64,000 nucleotides of DNA from Methanomassiliicoccales archaeon (GTDB taxonomy: Archaea; Thermoplasmatota; Thermoplasmata; RBG-16-68-12; SOIM01). The notes beneath the pieces are model-generated. The model did not search any database and was not told the DNA's origin. It saw only the letters and a list, made by a program, of their open reading frames with translations. The stretch spans positions 1 to 64,000 of the forward strand of contig SOIM01000024.1 in the NCBI GenBank assembly GCA_004377185.1, given 5' to 3'. Made by a program: the position numbers and the translations under genes. Of the stretch, positions 53,384 to 62,476 are shown piece by piece (the stretch's first letter is position 1; every line of letters begins with the position of its first letter).

Positions 53384-53404
53384 ATAGACTTTTGCCAAAT
53401 AGCC

Positions 53405-53412
53405 TTAAATAT
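53405..53412. promoter_or_regulatory. Bidirectional TATA box between two leaderless genes
   Basis: TTAAATAT lies about 25.5 bases from ATG 53383 on the minus strand and about 26.5 bases from ATG 53435 on the plus strand. Read either way it resembles an archaeal TATA box, so one site may serve both genes. Confidence 0.5.
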
Positions 53413-53434
53413 GCTCCAGCCCTTCCAAGGAATC

Positions 53435-54388
53435 ATGAATGTCAAACAGGTTTATGACTTGGCTTTGAGGTTGGGGATTGATGCGGATCCGCGCGGAAAG
53501 GCTTTCGTTAGAAAGGAGCTGAAAAAGGAGAAAGAGGCCTATGAGAAGATGGACGATGATGATAAGGAAGAGTTCGATACCGAGCGACTGACCAATCCAT
53601 ACGCGGACACCAGAATCCTGTACGGAGACCCTAAGAGGAAGGTCAAGAGGGCACTTGTGGGCATAGACATGACCACGGGGGAGGTGGTTCTCGCTGACAG
53701 ACTGGATGAGAAGGGTAAGAAAATCGACCTGATTCTTGGACACCATCCGAGAGGAAAGGCGCTCGCTGAGCTTCACGATGTCATGCACTTGCAGGAGGAG
53801 TTCCTGAGAGGCTTGGGTGTTCCCATAAACATAGCCGAAGGGGTGATGAAGAAGCGCATCGCGGAGGTCGAGAGGAGATTGATGCCGGCTAATCATACCC
53901 AAGTGGTGGATGCGGCTAGAATTCTGGATATTCCCATAATGTGCACGCACACGCCTGCGGACAACGTTGGTTATCAATTCATACAGAGATATCTGAACAG
54001 AAAGAAGCCCGAGACGATCGGAGACCTGCTGAAGGTACTCAAGAAAATAGACGAGTACAAGGAAGGGGTGAAGAACTGTGCGGGACCGAAGATCATCGTG
54101 GGGGACAAGAAGAAAAAGGCTGGAAAGGTGATTGTCAAGTTCACGGGAGGGACCTCTCCGAGCAAGGAAGTGTACAAGGAACTGTCAGAACAAAGAATAG
54201 GCACTGTTGTGGGTATGCACGTCCCGGAAGAACATCTGGAGGAGATCAAGAAGTACCACATGAGCTTTGTAGTTGCTGGTCACATGTCCTCGGACTCGAT
54301 CGGGATGAATAAGATCTGTGACGAGATGGAGAAGAAGGGCGTTGAGATCATTCCCTGTTCCGGATTCATCAGGGTGAAGAGGAAGTAG
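53435..54388 (+). CDS. NIF3-like dinuclear metal protein
   Basis: This protein has 317 residues from ATG 53435. ILGHHPRGKALAEL near 102 and VVDAARILDIPIMCTHTPAD near 155 hold the histidines and Asp of the two-metal site. The end AGHMSSDSIGMNKICDEMEK, then GVEIIPCSG, is the second metal-binding part. NIF3 proteins form hexamers and are thought to act as GTP cyclohydrolase-like or metal-dependent hydrolases; the archaeal role is unknown. It is longer than the common 250, with an N-terminal helical extension (VRKELKKEKEAYEKMDDDDK). Confidence 0.88.
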   Translation: MNVKQVYDLALRLGIDADPRGKAFVRKELKKEKEAYEKMDDDDKEEFDTERLTNPYADTRILYGDPKRKVKRALVGIDMTTGEVVLADRLDEKGKKIDLILGHHPRGKALAELHDVMHLQEEFLRGLGVPINIAEGVMKKRIAEVERRLMPANHTQVVDAARILDIPIMCTHTPADNVGYQFIQRYLNRKKPETIGDLLKVLKKIDEYKEGVKNCAGPKIIVGDKKKKAGKVIVKFTGGTSPSKEVYKELSEQRIGTVVGMHVPEEHLEEIKKYHMSFVVAGHMSSDSIGMNKICDEMEKKGVEIIPCSGFIRVKRK

Positions 54389-54435
54389 ACTATCCATCCT
54401 AAACATTTTAAACTTCCAGCAAATACCTTCGTGCG

Positions 54436-55608
54436 ATGACTTCTTCACCTGCAGGAGCGTCCGTTTTCAAGGACATACAGAAGCTTTCATTCGATTATGT
54501 TCCCAAGAAACTTATTCACCGAGAACCGCAGATGAAACGGTTGAGGACGCTTTTCAGGCCGGTGGTGGAGTCCAACTTCTCTCAGAGCGCGTTGATAAAG
54601 GGGAGTGTTGGCACTGGCAAGACGCATCTCTCCAAGATATTCTCCTCAGACCTCAGTAAATTGGGACAAGAGAAGGGGAAGTACATCGAACACGTGCTGG
54701 TGAACTGCAGACAGTACTACACGGAGGACATGGTGCTGCTCAAGATCATATCCAAGTTCCAGCCTCACTTTCCGGACAGGGGGTTCTCCGTCCCCGAGAA
54801 ACTGGAGGTGCTCAGGAAACAGATAAACAAGTCGAAGTGCCACCTTCTGATAGTGCTGGACGAAGTTGACGTGCTGTTGAAAAAGAGCGGATCAAATCTC
54901 ATTTACACTTTTACTAGGTTTGACGAAGAAGTTCCCGGCATAAAGGCTTCGCTCTCACTGATCCTCATTTCCCAACATGACGTGTTTCCGCTGATGGATG
55001 CGGCCTCACTCTCCACGTTCAGGAGGACGAACGTAGTTACGATGAACGAGTACGACCGGGAGGAACTGAAGGACATATTAGTCGAGAGGGTGGAGCTGGC
55101 TTTCTTTCCCGGGTCTGTTCCAGAAGGGTCGCTAGATTTAATCGCCGACATGACGTCCGAGAGCGGAGATGCGAGGTTCGGCATCGAACTGCTGATGAAT
55201 TCGGGAATGCTGACCGACGAGGAGGGTGTTGAGGAGGTATCTCCGGAACATGTGAGGTTGGCAAAGGCGGAGACCTTCCGGACGATAACAGAGGAGAAGC
55301 TTGCGGAACTGGACAAAGGCAAGAAATTAACGTTGCTGGCAATAGCTAGGAAGATGAAGAAGAGCGCGTACATCAACACGGGCGAGGCCGAGGAGTCCTA
55401 TGCGGTCGTGTGCGAAGAATTCAACGAGAAGAAGAGAGGCCACACGCAGTTCTGGAAGTACATCAAGGACCTGGATGCGCTGGGGTTCATAGATGCCAAG
55501 ATATCGGGAGAAGGGGTTGTTGGCAAGACCACCCTCATATCGCTTTCCGAGATCCCGGCGAAGCAATTGGAGGAGATTCTGGAGAAGGAAATCGCAAGGA
55601 GTGAGTAG
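54436..55608 (+). CDS. cdc6: Orc1/Cdc6 replication initiator
   Basis: This protein has 390 residues and binds archaeal replication origins to load MCM helicase. The AAA+ P-loop is GSVGTGKTHLSK near 56-67, Walker B is LLIVLDEVD near 136-144, and sensor 1 is LILISQHD near 175. The C-terminal part is a winged-helix (LTLLAIARKMKKSAYINTGE, GHTQFWKYIKDLDALGFI) that contacts origin DNA. The start at ATG 54436 is about 26 bases after ATTTTAAAC (54402-54410), as for leaderless mRNA. Origins often lie beside these genes, but I see no clear origin-recognition box in the 47 bp upstream, so the origin is not placed. Confidence 0.93.
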   Translation: MTSSPAGASVFKDIQKLSFDYVPKKLIHREPQMKRLRTLFRPVVESNFSQSALIKGSVGTGKTHLSKIFSSDLSKLGQEKGKYIEHVLVNCRQYYTEDMVLLKIISKFQPHFPDRGFSVPEKLEVLRKQINKSKCHLLIVLDEVDVLLKKSGSNLIYTFTRFDEEVPGIKASLSLILISQHDVFPLMDAASLSTFRRTNVVTMNEYDREELKDILVERVELAFFPGSVPEGSLDLIADMTSESGDARFGIELLMNSGMLTDEEGVEEVSPEHVRLAKAETFRTITEEKLAELDKGKKLTLLAIARKMKKSAYINTGEAEESYAVVCEEFNEKKRGHTQFWKYIKDLDALGFIDAKISGEGVVGKTTLISLSEIPAKQLEEILEKEIARSE

Positions 55609-55610
55609 CT

Positions 55611-56138
55611 TTGACTAGAGATGCTCAGATCGAGTTGGAAAAAGGGAAATCCTACCTAATCAAGGAGAAGAGGCCTGAGCTGAGCTACAGGACTTTCGAG
55701 AGAAATGTCAGCAAGAAAACCCCCGGCTTGTGCATCAGCAGGGAGCATCCTTCCCGCCTGGAAAAGAGGTTCGAGAATACGAGACTGATATGGATAAGCC
55801 AGACTCCTGGTAAGGACTATTACGAACCGACCGCGTTGAGCTCTATCACAAAACTTGTTTGCCAGTTCGTGGAAGAGAAGAAAGCGTGCGTGGTTCTGCT
55901 GGATTGTCTTGAATATTTGGTCGTCCACAACGGGTTTGAGCATTCGTTCAAGGCTGTTGAGCTCATCAATGAGTTCGTGATGCAGAGGGAGGCGTCCGTC
56001 ATCATTCCACTGAACCCAGAGGCGTTGGAGCCCAAGCAGGTATCGTTGCTGGAGAGAGGGTTGGAAGTCGTTGAGCCCGAGGATGCGAGGGCTTCGGTGG
56101 TTGATGAGGACCTAGTAGACCTGATGGAAAAGTATTGA
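55611..56138 (+). CDS. DUF835 protein
   Basis: This protein has 175 residues from TTG 55611, two bases after the cdc6 stop. ELEKGKSYLIKEKRPELSYR then GLCISREHPSRLEKRF and VVLLDCLEYLVVHNGFEHSF match DUF835, a domain common in Thermoplasmata and Thermococci signal-related proteins. It resembles a P-loop-like fold that lacks Walker motifs and often accompanies PAS or kinase proteins. Here it stands alone after the replication initiator and is probably co-transcribed. Confidence 0.85.
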   Translation: MTRDAQIELEKGKSYLIKEKRPELSYRTFERNVSKKTPGLCISREHPSRLEKRFENTRLIWISQTPGKDYYEPTALSSITKLVCQFVEEKKACVVLLDCLEYLVVHNGFEHSFKAVELINEFVMQREASVIIPLNPEALEPKQVSLLERGLEVVEPEDARASVVDEDLVDLMEKY

Positions 56139-56178
56139 TGCAAATCGTTATTTCCCGGCCTGCGTTTCCCGTGCGGCT

Positions 56179-56889
56179 ATGAAAAGAAAAACTGTGCTGG
56201 TAGTTGCAACGATATTCTCATTTGTCGGGGTCCTGGGATTGTACTTCTATTCATGTTCCATTGAAGCGGTCTCAATTCAGGTCGGGGACATCGGCATGGG
56301 CGATGTGGGGTCCATTGTCAGGACGAGTGGGTATGTGTCGGATCATCGCCTGACCAGCAATGGCGACCTTCTCCTCACATTGGCAGATTACCAAGACGCC
56401 AAGACGATTGCCATCTACATCCCAAAAGACGTGTACGACTCAATTGACGACAGGAAAGCAATCCAACCAGGTGCACAGATCGAGGTCGTGGGAGAAGTGC
56501 AGGAATATGAAGGAGAGTTGGAAATCACAGTGAGCTCCCCAGATGACATCAGAATTCTACAATACCCGAAAGACAGTAATCTAACAATCGAGGTTCTGGC
56601 CCAAAACCCAGAGTTGTTCGGAGGAAGCAGGGTAACGGTCTCCGGTCAGATACAGAATATCGAGACATTGTATATGTGGTTTCAAGACGAGTACGTAAAA
56701 GCAACTTCTTTCCAACTCCGCTACTCTGGAGAATACGGGAACTACACGATGGACTGCCTCTTGATCGGCTTTGACGTCAGTTGGGAATTCCACCAAGGCC
56801 AGCTCGTACGTTTCACTGGAACATTCGGATATTACGAGAGAGAAGCAAAATGGCGAATCGTCTCGGACGATATGACCCTTCATTCCTGA
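56179..56889 (+). CDS. Membrane-anchored OB-fold-like protein
   Basis: This protein has 236 residues. An N-terminal membrane anchor or signal (about 5-25; the VGVLGLYFYSC part contains Cys) is followed by two beta-rich domains. In the first, GSIVRTSGYVSDHRLTSNGD then LLLTLADYQDAKTIAIYIP resembles the OB fold of nucleic-acid-binding or bOB proteins. The second has VTVSGQIQNIETLYMWFQDE then LIGFDVSWE and GTFGYYEREAKWRIV. Binding of a polyanion or sugar outside the cell is possible. The 3' end overlaps the DHH nuclease gene by ten bases on the opposite strand. Confidence 0.75.
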   Translation: MKRKTVLVVATIFSFVGVLGLYFYSCSIEAVSIQVGDIGMGDVGSIVRTSGYVSDHRLTSNGDLLLTLADYQDAKTIAIYIPKDVYDSIDDRKAIQPGAQIEVVGEVQEYEGELEITVSSPDDIRILQYPKDSNLTIEVLAQNPELFGGSRVTVSGQIQNIETLYMWFQDEYVKATSFQLRYSGEYGNYTMDCLLIGFDVSWEFHQGQLVRFTGTFGYYEREAKWRIVSDDMTLHS

Positions 56890-58238
56890 GGTGTTAACTG
56901 CTCTCCAACGCGGGAATCTACCATTTCGAGGAATTTGTCTTCTTTTCCCTTGGGAATGCTGGCCCCTGATGCGACTGCATGTCCTCCGCCGCTACCATCC
57001 AATGCCTCGGCCGCTATCTTGAACGCGTCAGCAAGATCCAATCCTTTGCCCACCAGGTAACGGGTCCCCCGACCGGAAATGCTGGTCTTTTTCTCCTGAA
57101 CGGAAAGAGCTATCGTGGGTTTCTCCTGATTGAACATATACTGCATCCCCACACCAGCCCAGGTGCCAGCGAGGGAAGAGTTCTCGGTGTAGAAGAACTG
57201 CAGATGGTCCTTTTCGAACACCCCGTCCTTCTCCAATTTGACCAACCCTTCCATGATTCCAGACAAATAACGCTCTCTCAGTTTCTCGGCCTCCTCGGCC
57301 GCATCTTTGTCACCCAGACAGAAAGCCAGACCGGTGCCCAAGTTACCCGATCTGCCGCAAGCATTCATGTAGCTCCCAAGGTCGGAAGCGTACAGATCCA
57401 TAGACTCTATCCAGTACCTGTCCTCGGTCAATGTCTCCACCGTCTCCGGTCTAACACCTTGTTTCATCAATTGGATTGAAAGATAGGAAGTGAGATTCCT
57501 CTTTGTCCCTCCGTCCAGCTCCTTCAAAGTAGTAGAGGGTTCCATCCCCAACTTCTTGAGCATCTTTGAGATTGGTTTCTTCCTTCCCGAAATGCCCTTG
57601 AAGAATGGGAAGATCGTCTTTTCCAGACCATCTCCGATCGTGTCCCCTCTTAGAGCCAGTTGCTTCTCTACCTTGATCAGCCCTCTCTTCACAGCCCCCT
57701 CGAGGAGGACCTCGTTCAAACCTGAGAAAGCGGGGTCATGTTGCCTGTCGGATATCGCACCCGCGAACGCATACCCGCACAGATCCCAGTTCGACTCGTC
57801 AAGGGCCAAGGCCAGCAAAAAGCACACCGTCGAAGCACTGCCCTGGGTGGCACCATCCATATTAAACAGATGAGGATTGATTTGCACCACAGAATCGGAA
57901 TCTCTGAGAGGAGCGTGGTGATCCAACACGAGAACATCTTTCTCGAGCATCTCCATCTTGTCTATCTGGCCGCTCCCCATATCGCACATTATCACGAAGT
58001 CGTTGTTCTCCTCCTTCAACCTCTCAAATAACTCCTGGTCAAAGCTCCTCCTCAACGTTGTGTGGAAGAACTTGGCCTTCCTCAATAATGCTCTGCAGAC
58101 AATGCCAGCCGCAGCAATGCCATCCGCATCATAATGAGAGATGACCCTGGCTCTAGAATGATTCTCCACAAGTTGGACAGCTTTCTCAAGCCTCTCGTAC
58201 AATTCTTCAGAAACCAGATCCGAGAGACCCGCGGGCAG
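56880..58238 (-). CDS. DHH-family nuclease (archaeal GAN/RecJ-like)
   Basis: This protein has about 452 residues with CTG 58238 or 440 with TTG 58202; upstream codons give LPAGLSDLVSEELYERLE, a plausible N-terminus, so the longer start is listed. The DHH phosphoesterase motifs are ISHYDADGIAAAG (motif I) near residue 31, MCDMGSGQ, and VLDHHAPL (DHH) near 104. DHHA1 GGGHAVASGAS near the end binds substrate. Archaeal enzymes of this kind are 5'-3' exonucleases on single-strand DNA and bind GINS in the replication helicase complex. It follows uS15 by eight bases, a common archaeal gene order. Confidence 0.9.
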   Translation of the reverse strand: MPAGLSDLVSEELYERLEKAVQLVENHSRARVISHYDADGIAAAGIVCRALLRKAKFFHTTLRRSFDQELFERLKEENNDFVIMCDMGSGQIDKMEMLEKDVLVLDHHAPLRDSDSVVQINPHLFNMDGATQGSASTVCFLLALALDESNWDLCGYAFAGAISDRQHDPAFSGLNEVLLEGAVKRGLIKVEKQLALRGDTIGDGLEKTIFPFFKGISGRKKPISKMLKKLGMEPSTTLKELDGGTKRNLTSYLSIQLMKQGVRPETVETLTEDRYWIESMDLYASDLGSYMNACGRSGNLGTGLAFCLGDKDAAEEAEKLRERYLSGIMEGLVKLEKDGVFEKDHLQFFYTENSSLAGTWAGVGMQYMFNQEKPTIALSVQEKKTSISGRGTRYLVGKGLDLADAFKIAAEALDGSGGGHAVASGASIPKGKEDKFLEMVDSRVGEQLTPQE

Positions 58239-58246
58239 GGAATCAC

Positions 58247-58702
58247 CTACTTGATCTCGAGTTCAGCCTTCGCAGGACTGTAGTTCCAGTCTTCCGGCAA
58301 CACACTAGTCGTCTTGTAATACTTCACCAGCCGCCTGATCTTCGCCTCCATGAGATGCACCCCTCGCCGATTGTGCTTGTCCCTTGGATTGTCCTTCAAA
58401 TAGGAGTGCAGGTTCACCGCCTTCCGCATGAGGTTGGTGAGGTCCTCGGGGAACTTGGCCTCAATGCCGTTCTCTTTCAGGATCGATACGACGGATCTGC
58501 CAGTGGCCAGCTTGATGTTGGGGACTGCGTACTGATCCCTCAGGACCAGGCCTATCACCGCTGGAGCGTTTCCCTCGTTGTAGAGCTTCACGATCAGGTC
58601 CTCGATCTCCTTCGATTTCATCGTGACCCATTCAGGGCTTTCCGTTACGTAAGGTTTCTTCGAGGAAGACTTTCCCTTTTTGCGCGCGTGCATTCTAGCC
58701 AT
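58247..58702 (-). CDS. rps15: Ribosomal protein uS15
   Basis: This protein has 151 residues from ATG 58702. It binds helix junctions of 16S rRNA in the small subunit. The archaeal-type N-terminus MARMHARKKGKSSSKKP leads to the conserved helix pairs APAVIGLVLRDQYAVPNIKL and NLHSYLKDNPRDKHNRRGVH, ending with LEAKIRRLVKYYK (here MEAKIRRLVKYYK). A frame extension of eight residues to 58726 is not needed. Its stop is followed by the DHH nuclease gene. Confidence 0.95.
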   Translation of the reverse strand: MARMHARKKGKSSSKKPYVTESPEWVTMKSKEIEDLIVKLYNEGNAPAVIGLVLRDQYAVPNIKLATGRSVVSILKENGIEAKFPEDLTNLMRKAVNLHSYLKDNPRDKHNRRGVHLMEAKIRRLVKYYKTTSVLPEDWNYSPAKAELEIK

Positions 58703-58861
58703 ACGATTCCCTGGAGATTCAACCAATGTGAAATCTAGTATTTAACTATGCGTGTTTTCCCGGAATCACTGACTTTGGCCAGATAGCGTCAATTGCATGG
58801 ATTTGTTCGTAGTGATGGTCGTCTAAGCCACAGTTTTATACTTAGTCCGTTTTGCTCCAAC

Positions 58862-59935
58862 ATGAGAAGTATGGTGAGGATTAGAATCCGAGGAGTTGCA
58901 AGAATCTCGTTCGTTCTTGCTGTGAGCCTCGTAATATTGATATCTATTAATGGTAGGGCGGGAGTTGTTTACGAAGAGCCCGCCACGCTCCCCTATGAGA
59001 TGTACAGAGGGACAGCGGTCTGGGCAGATGATCACGCCCTTATCTTCGGTGGACGCATAGAAACTGGACAGTTGGACACCATTATCAAGTTCGACCCGAA
59101 TTCCAAGGAAGTTGAAACACAATCCACAAGACTCCCCAGCTCCAGAGTGAGCATGTCCTCCGTTTGGACCGGTGAGTACGTCTACGTATTCGGTGGAGAC
59201 CATTCTGGACACAAGCTGAATGACATCCTGAGATACGATCCGGCAACTGGCGTGATAGTGAGAATGGAGGAAGAACTGCCCATGGAACTTGTGGGAAGCT
59301 CTGCGGTATGGTTCAATTCCAAGGCCTACATATTCGGGGGCCACAACAACACGACGTTCTCGGACATGATCTTCGTCTATGATCCTGGATTGGGCACCAT
59401 CTCCGCACTCACAGTGGGTCTGCCCACCCCAAGAGCAGGAACATCAGCAGTCACTGATGGGAACCGTGTCTACATATTTGGCGGAAAGTGGAATCAGGAC
59501 GTCCTTACCGATATCATCGAGTTCGATCCAGCAACTGAAAGTGTAGGGCTAGTGCAATCCCGACTGCCAAGTCCCAGATATCACATCTCTGCCGTGTGGA
59601 GTGGAGAATACGCGTACATATTCGGGGGTTCCAATGGAACTCAAGCGACCGATGAGATCGTGAGATTTGACCCTGGCGATGATGCAGTGGCCAAGCTTGG
59701 TGCCAGACTCCCCAGCCCGAGAGAGAGGACAAGTGCTGTTTGGACAGGAGACATTGCGTACATTTTCGGTGGACAACACGGTGGGGAGAGCTTTGACGAC
59801 ATCTTGGCATTTGACCCGGAAGGGGTTTCCCAAGAGGATGACATTACCCTCTACATCGTTCTTGCAATCATGATCATTCTGCTCGTTGTTCTGATGCCGC
59901 CCTTGTTCTTGATGAAGAGAAAACGAGAGAGATAG
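58862..59935 (+). CDS. Kelch-repeat membrane protein
   Basis: This protein has 357 residues from ATG 58862; TTTTATAC at about 58832-58839 lies near 26 bases upstream. Residues 1-35 are a signal or anchor. Six Kelch units follow (AVWADDHALIFGGR, VWTGEYVYVFGGD, VWFNSKAYIFGGH, VTDGNRVYIFGGK, VWSGEYAYIFGGS, VWTGDIAYIFGGQ), forming a beta-propeller, and then a C-terminal membrane helix with a KRKRER tail. The propeller faces outside the cell and would bind proteins or sugars. Confidence 0.92.
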   Translation: MRSMVRIRIRGVARISFVLAVSLVILISINGRAGVVYEEPATLPYEMYRGTAVWADDHALIFGGRIETGQLDTIIKFDPNSKEVETQSTRLPSSRVSMSSVWTGEYVYVFGGDHSGHKLNDILRYDPATGVIVRMEEELPMELVGSSAVWFNSKAYIFGGHNNTTFSDMIFVYDPGLGTISALTVGLPTPRAGTSAVTDGNRVYIFGGKWNQDVLTDIIEFDPATESVGLVQSRLPSPRYHISAVWSGEYAYIFGGSNGTQATDEIVRFDPGDDAVAKLGARLPSPRERTSAVWTGDIAYIFGGQHGGESFDDILAFDPEGVSQEDDITLYIVLAIMIILLVVLMPPLFLMKRKRER

Positions 59936-59941
59936 GTCTGC

Positions 59942-60694
59942 TCAGGTAGTTGGTGGAGGTTCGATTTGATGCACATCTTCCGGCGGTGGCGGTGGAGCTA
60001 CTTCTTGGGGAGGGGGTACAACTTCCTGAGGTGGTGGCGCTGGTTCCTGAGTTGTGGCCACACGTCCGCCGACCTGTTTTATCGTAATCTCCTTCGGCTT
60101 CAGCTTGATATTGAGCTTCTCCGGTTTGGGCTTCATCATGTTCCAGCCGGCTTTTAGAATTGCTGCACCTACCAGGAACATCACCATGTACAATCCGGTC
60201 ATCAGAATCCCAACACCCAATGAGAGACCAAGAGTGCCCATGTCAATGTCAGGACCGGACGCATCAGTTTGGCTTGCTCCACTTTTTGTTTCTCCAGACG
60301 CCACGTTCACATTCGCCCTGGCCGTGCTCCTCTTGCCATTCTCATCCTGGACTTCCAGGGTGACCTCATACTGATTGTCACCAGTGTATGGGTGAGAAGG
60401 ATTTGGATCGGAAGAACCACCTCCGTCTCCGAAGTTCCAGTTCCAGGAACTGATTGTTGCTGAACCTTCCTGAGATTCGTCCGTGAAAGTCACATCGAGA
60501 TTGTTGGAGGACCAGCTGAACTCAGACGTAGGGCCTTCCACTTGCTCCTCTTCTGGAATCTGTTCCCTGAAGAAGTCTCCGGGCGCTGTTGCTAGACTGA
60601 AAGCTGAGGTCAGAACAAAAATCAAGATCGCAATTCCCACGATAAGCAGAACGCTTCCAATGATCCGGTCCACTGTCTCGCTTCTCATGATCAT
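59942..60694 (-). CDS. Membrane protein with a PKD domain
   Basis: This protein has about 250 residues from ATG 60694. TTAAATA at 60728-60722 lies about 26-30 bases upstream of ATG 60694, so this start fits a leaderless mRNA better than ATG 60721 or 60772. A first membrane helix spans about 11-35. A PKD domain is at about 55-130 with SWNWNFGDGGGSSDP and NQYEVTLEVQDENGK. A second helix region (near 148-185) and then a cytoplasmic tail full of Pro (APPPQEVVPPPQEVAPPPP) end it. The Pro-rich tail is unusual and may bind partners. Confidence 0.82.
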   Translation of the reverse strand: MIMRSETVDRIIGSVLLIVGIAILIFVLTSAFSLATAPGDFFREQIPEEEQVEGPTSEFSWSSNNLDVTFTDESQEGSATISSWNWNFGDGGGSSDPNPSHPYTGDNQYEVTLEVQDENGKRSTARANVNVASGETKSGASQTDASGPDIDMGTLGLSLGVGILMTGLYMVMFLVGAAILKAGWNMMKPKPEKLNIKLKPKEITIKQVGGRVATTQEPAPPPQEVVPPPQEVAPPPPPEDVHQIEPPPTT

Positions 60695-60913
60695 CCTCGC
60701 TGAACGAAGAAGAGAATCCATATTTAACACTAAGGCAGAAGTTATCGCATGGGAGACTGAGTTTCGCACCATATGGAACTGGTCTGAGTACGAGTTCTCG
60801 AAAAGACTGGCTCTCCCAAAACCGAGCGAATAGGGAAAGAGTTAAGTGTGATGAATGCTTTTCAAAAAAATAGCACTCGACGAGATTGTAATACGCGCTC
60901 AGGAGGTAGATGA

Positions 60914-61729
60914 ATGGTAGACATTCTACAAATACTCCAAGAAGGATTTGTTTGGTTGTGGACCAATCTGATAGTTGGGCTGATCTTTGCGATATTCATA
61001 CTGATAATCGGCTATGTCGTCGCAAAGGTAGTCAAGTGGATTGTAATCAAGGGACTGAAGAGAGTAAGGGTTGACTCCTACTTTAGGGGCACAGGACTCT
61101 TAGAGTCGTTACGAAACGTTGGTTTCGCAGGGATACCCGAGATACTTGGCCTACTGGTGTTCTGGTTCATTTTCCTGTTCTTCGTAGCTCTGGCCTTGAC
61201 GTACTTGCAGTTCGAGCAAGTGGGAGCATTCGTCACTCTAATAATCGAATACCTGCCGAGAATAATGGGAGCTGTCCTCATAGTCCTCGGTGGACTCTGG
61301 ATGGGCACATGGGCGGCCAGCCGGGTCAAGGAACCTTCCGATGAAGCTGACCTACCTATCACTACCGAGACGGTCGGATCGATCGTCAAGTGGGTTATCG
61401 TATTCATCACTGTGGTCCTCGCACTGGGACTGCTTGGCGTGGACACCACCATCTTGGTCACGACATTCACGATATTGATCGCTGCCATCGCTGTTGCCCT
61501 GGCGATTTCCTTCGGTCTTGGTGGGAAGGAGACCGCCGCGAACATCAGCGCCTACGCAGCTGTCAAGACCTTGATCAGGGTCGGAGATGCCGTATCCATT
61601 GACAAGCACGAGGGAACAGTCCTACTGGTCGGTAGGTACGCAGCCGTGATAAAGACAGAAAGGGGCGATAGAATAAGCATTCCAAACACCACTGTGATGA
61701 ACAGCGAGATAATAAAGAGAGCGCCTTAG
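60914..61729 (+). CDS. MscS-type mechanosensitive channel
   Basis: This protein has 271 residues and starts at ATG 60914 after AGGAGGTAGATGA. It opens under membrane tension and releases solutes. Five or so helices: near 18-45, 75-100, 108-132, 150-172 and the pore helix near 178-210, which ends in SFGLGGKETAANISAYAAVK, the MscS beta-domain entry. GDRISIPNTTVMNSEI is the typical end of the beta domain. It lacks the big C-terminal cage, as in small archaeal channels. It stands alone. Confidence 0.9.
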   Translation: MVDILQILQEGFVWLWTNLIVGLIFAIFILIIGYVVAKVVKWIVIKGLKRVRVDSYFRGTGLLESLRNVGFAGIPEILGLLVFWFIFLFFVALALTYLQFEQVGAFVTLIIEYLPRIMGAVLIVLGGLWMGTWAASRVKEPSDEADLPITTETVGSIVKWVIVFITVVLALGLLGVDTTILVTTFTILIAAIAVALAISFGLGGKETAANISAYAAVKTLIRVGDAVSIDKHEGTVLLVGRYAAVIKTERGDRISIPNTTVMNSEIIKRAP

Positions 61730-61783
61730 ACTGGTCAGAACGCCACGGGTCCTTGTCAAGAAAGAAGACTTCACTTAAGCAGC

Positions 61784-62476
61784 CTAAGCTTTCTGCAACA
61801 GGTGCATCCCACATTCCTTGTCGTCTCTGTCCGGCCACCTGCCAGCTCTCTCGAATCTCCCCCAGGTACACGCACGGGTGCATGGCTCACATCCCAGACT
61901 GACAAAGCCCTTGTCGTACAGAGGATTGTAAGGTATGCTGTATTCCTTGATGTAGTTCCACACGTCCTCTTTCGTCCACTTTGCGATGGCGTTGACTTTG
62001 ACCGGCATGTCCTTGTATTCTTCAACGACCTCCAGATCCGTCCTGTGCTCTGTTTCGTCCCTTCGAAGACCTGTTATCCAGGCGTCCAGGTCGCGCAAAA
62101 CTCGCCTGGTTGGTTCCACTTTGAGACACTGGCAGCACAGCTTCGGGTCTTCCTTGAAGAGATCCTTACCGTGCGTCTGCTCCATCTCTTCCCTCGAAAT
62201 CACAGGAGAGACTTCCATCAAATTCAGGCTCCACTCCTTCACGAGTCTGTCTTTGAACTCTTCCGTTTCCTTGAAGGCGTAGCCGGTCTTTATCCAAAAG
62301 ACCAGAACATTCGGGTCTATCTGTCTTGCCAGACTGAGAACAGTGACGCTGTCTTTTCCAAAGCTGCAGGCGACGGCCACGCGTTCGAACTCCTTCAGGG
62401 TCCATGAGAGTATCTCGTTCGTCTCATCCAGCTTCGATTTCAAGGACGTTCCTTCTTCCTCCGACATGTGGCTCAA
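61784..62476 (-). CDS. Phosphoadenosine phosphosulfate (PAPS/APS) reductase family protein
   Basis: This protein has 230 residues from TTG 62476 (ATG 62467 is close). The PP-loop ACSFGKDSVTVLSLA near 36 binds the adenylyl sulfate. CCQCLKVEP near 113 and GCEPCTRACTWGRF near 196 with ECGMHL at the end hold the cysteines of a 4Fe-4S cluster and the catalytic Cys as in assimilatory APS reductases. WIKTGYAFKET replaces the usual DTGYxFxET, so activity may differ. It overlaps the flpA stop by four bases (TTGA). The role in sulfur assimilation is inferred. Confidence 0.85.
   Translation of the reverse strand: MSHMSEEEGTSLKSKLDETNEILSWTLKEFERVAVACSFGKDSVTVLSLARQIDPNVLVFWIKTGYAFKETEEFKDRLVKEWSLNLMEVSPVISREEMEQTHGKDLFKEDPKLCCQCLKVEPTRRVLRDLDAWITGLRRDETEHRTDLEVVEEYKDMPVKVNAIAKWTKEDVWNYIKEYSIPYNPLYDKGFVSLGCEPCTRACTWGRFERAGRWPDRDDKECGMHLLQKA

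Noticed and set aside
54389-54435. Replication origin beside cdc6
   Set aside because: The 47-bp spacer has an AT-rich promoter box but no repeated origin-recognition motif or long unwinding tract that I can see.
60914-61729. Assigning the channel to a specific osmolyte or ion
   Set aside because: The pore helix shows MscS type only; nothing in the sequence decides selectivity.
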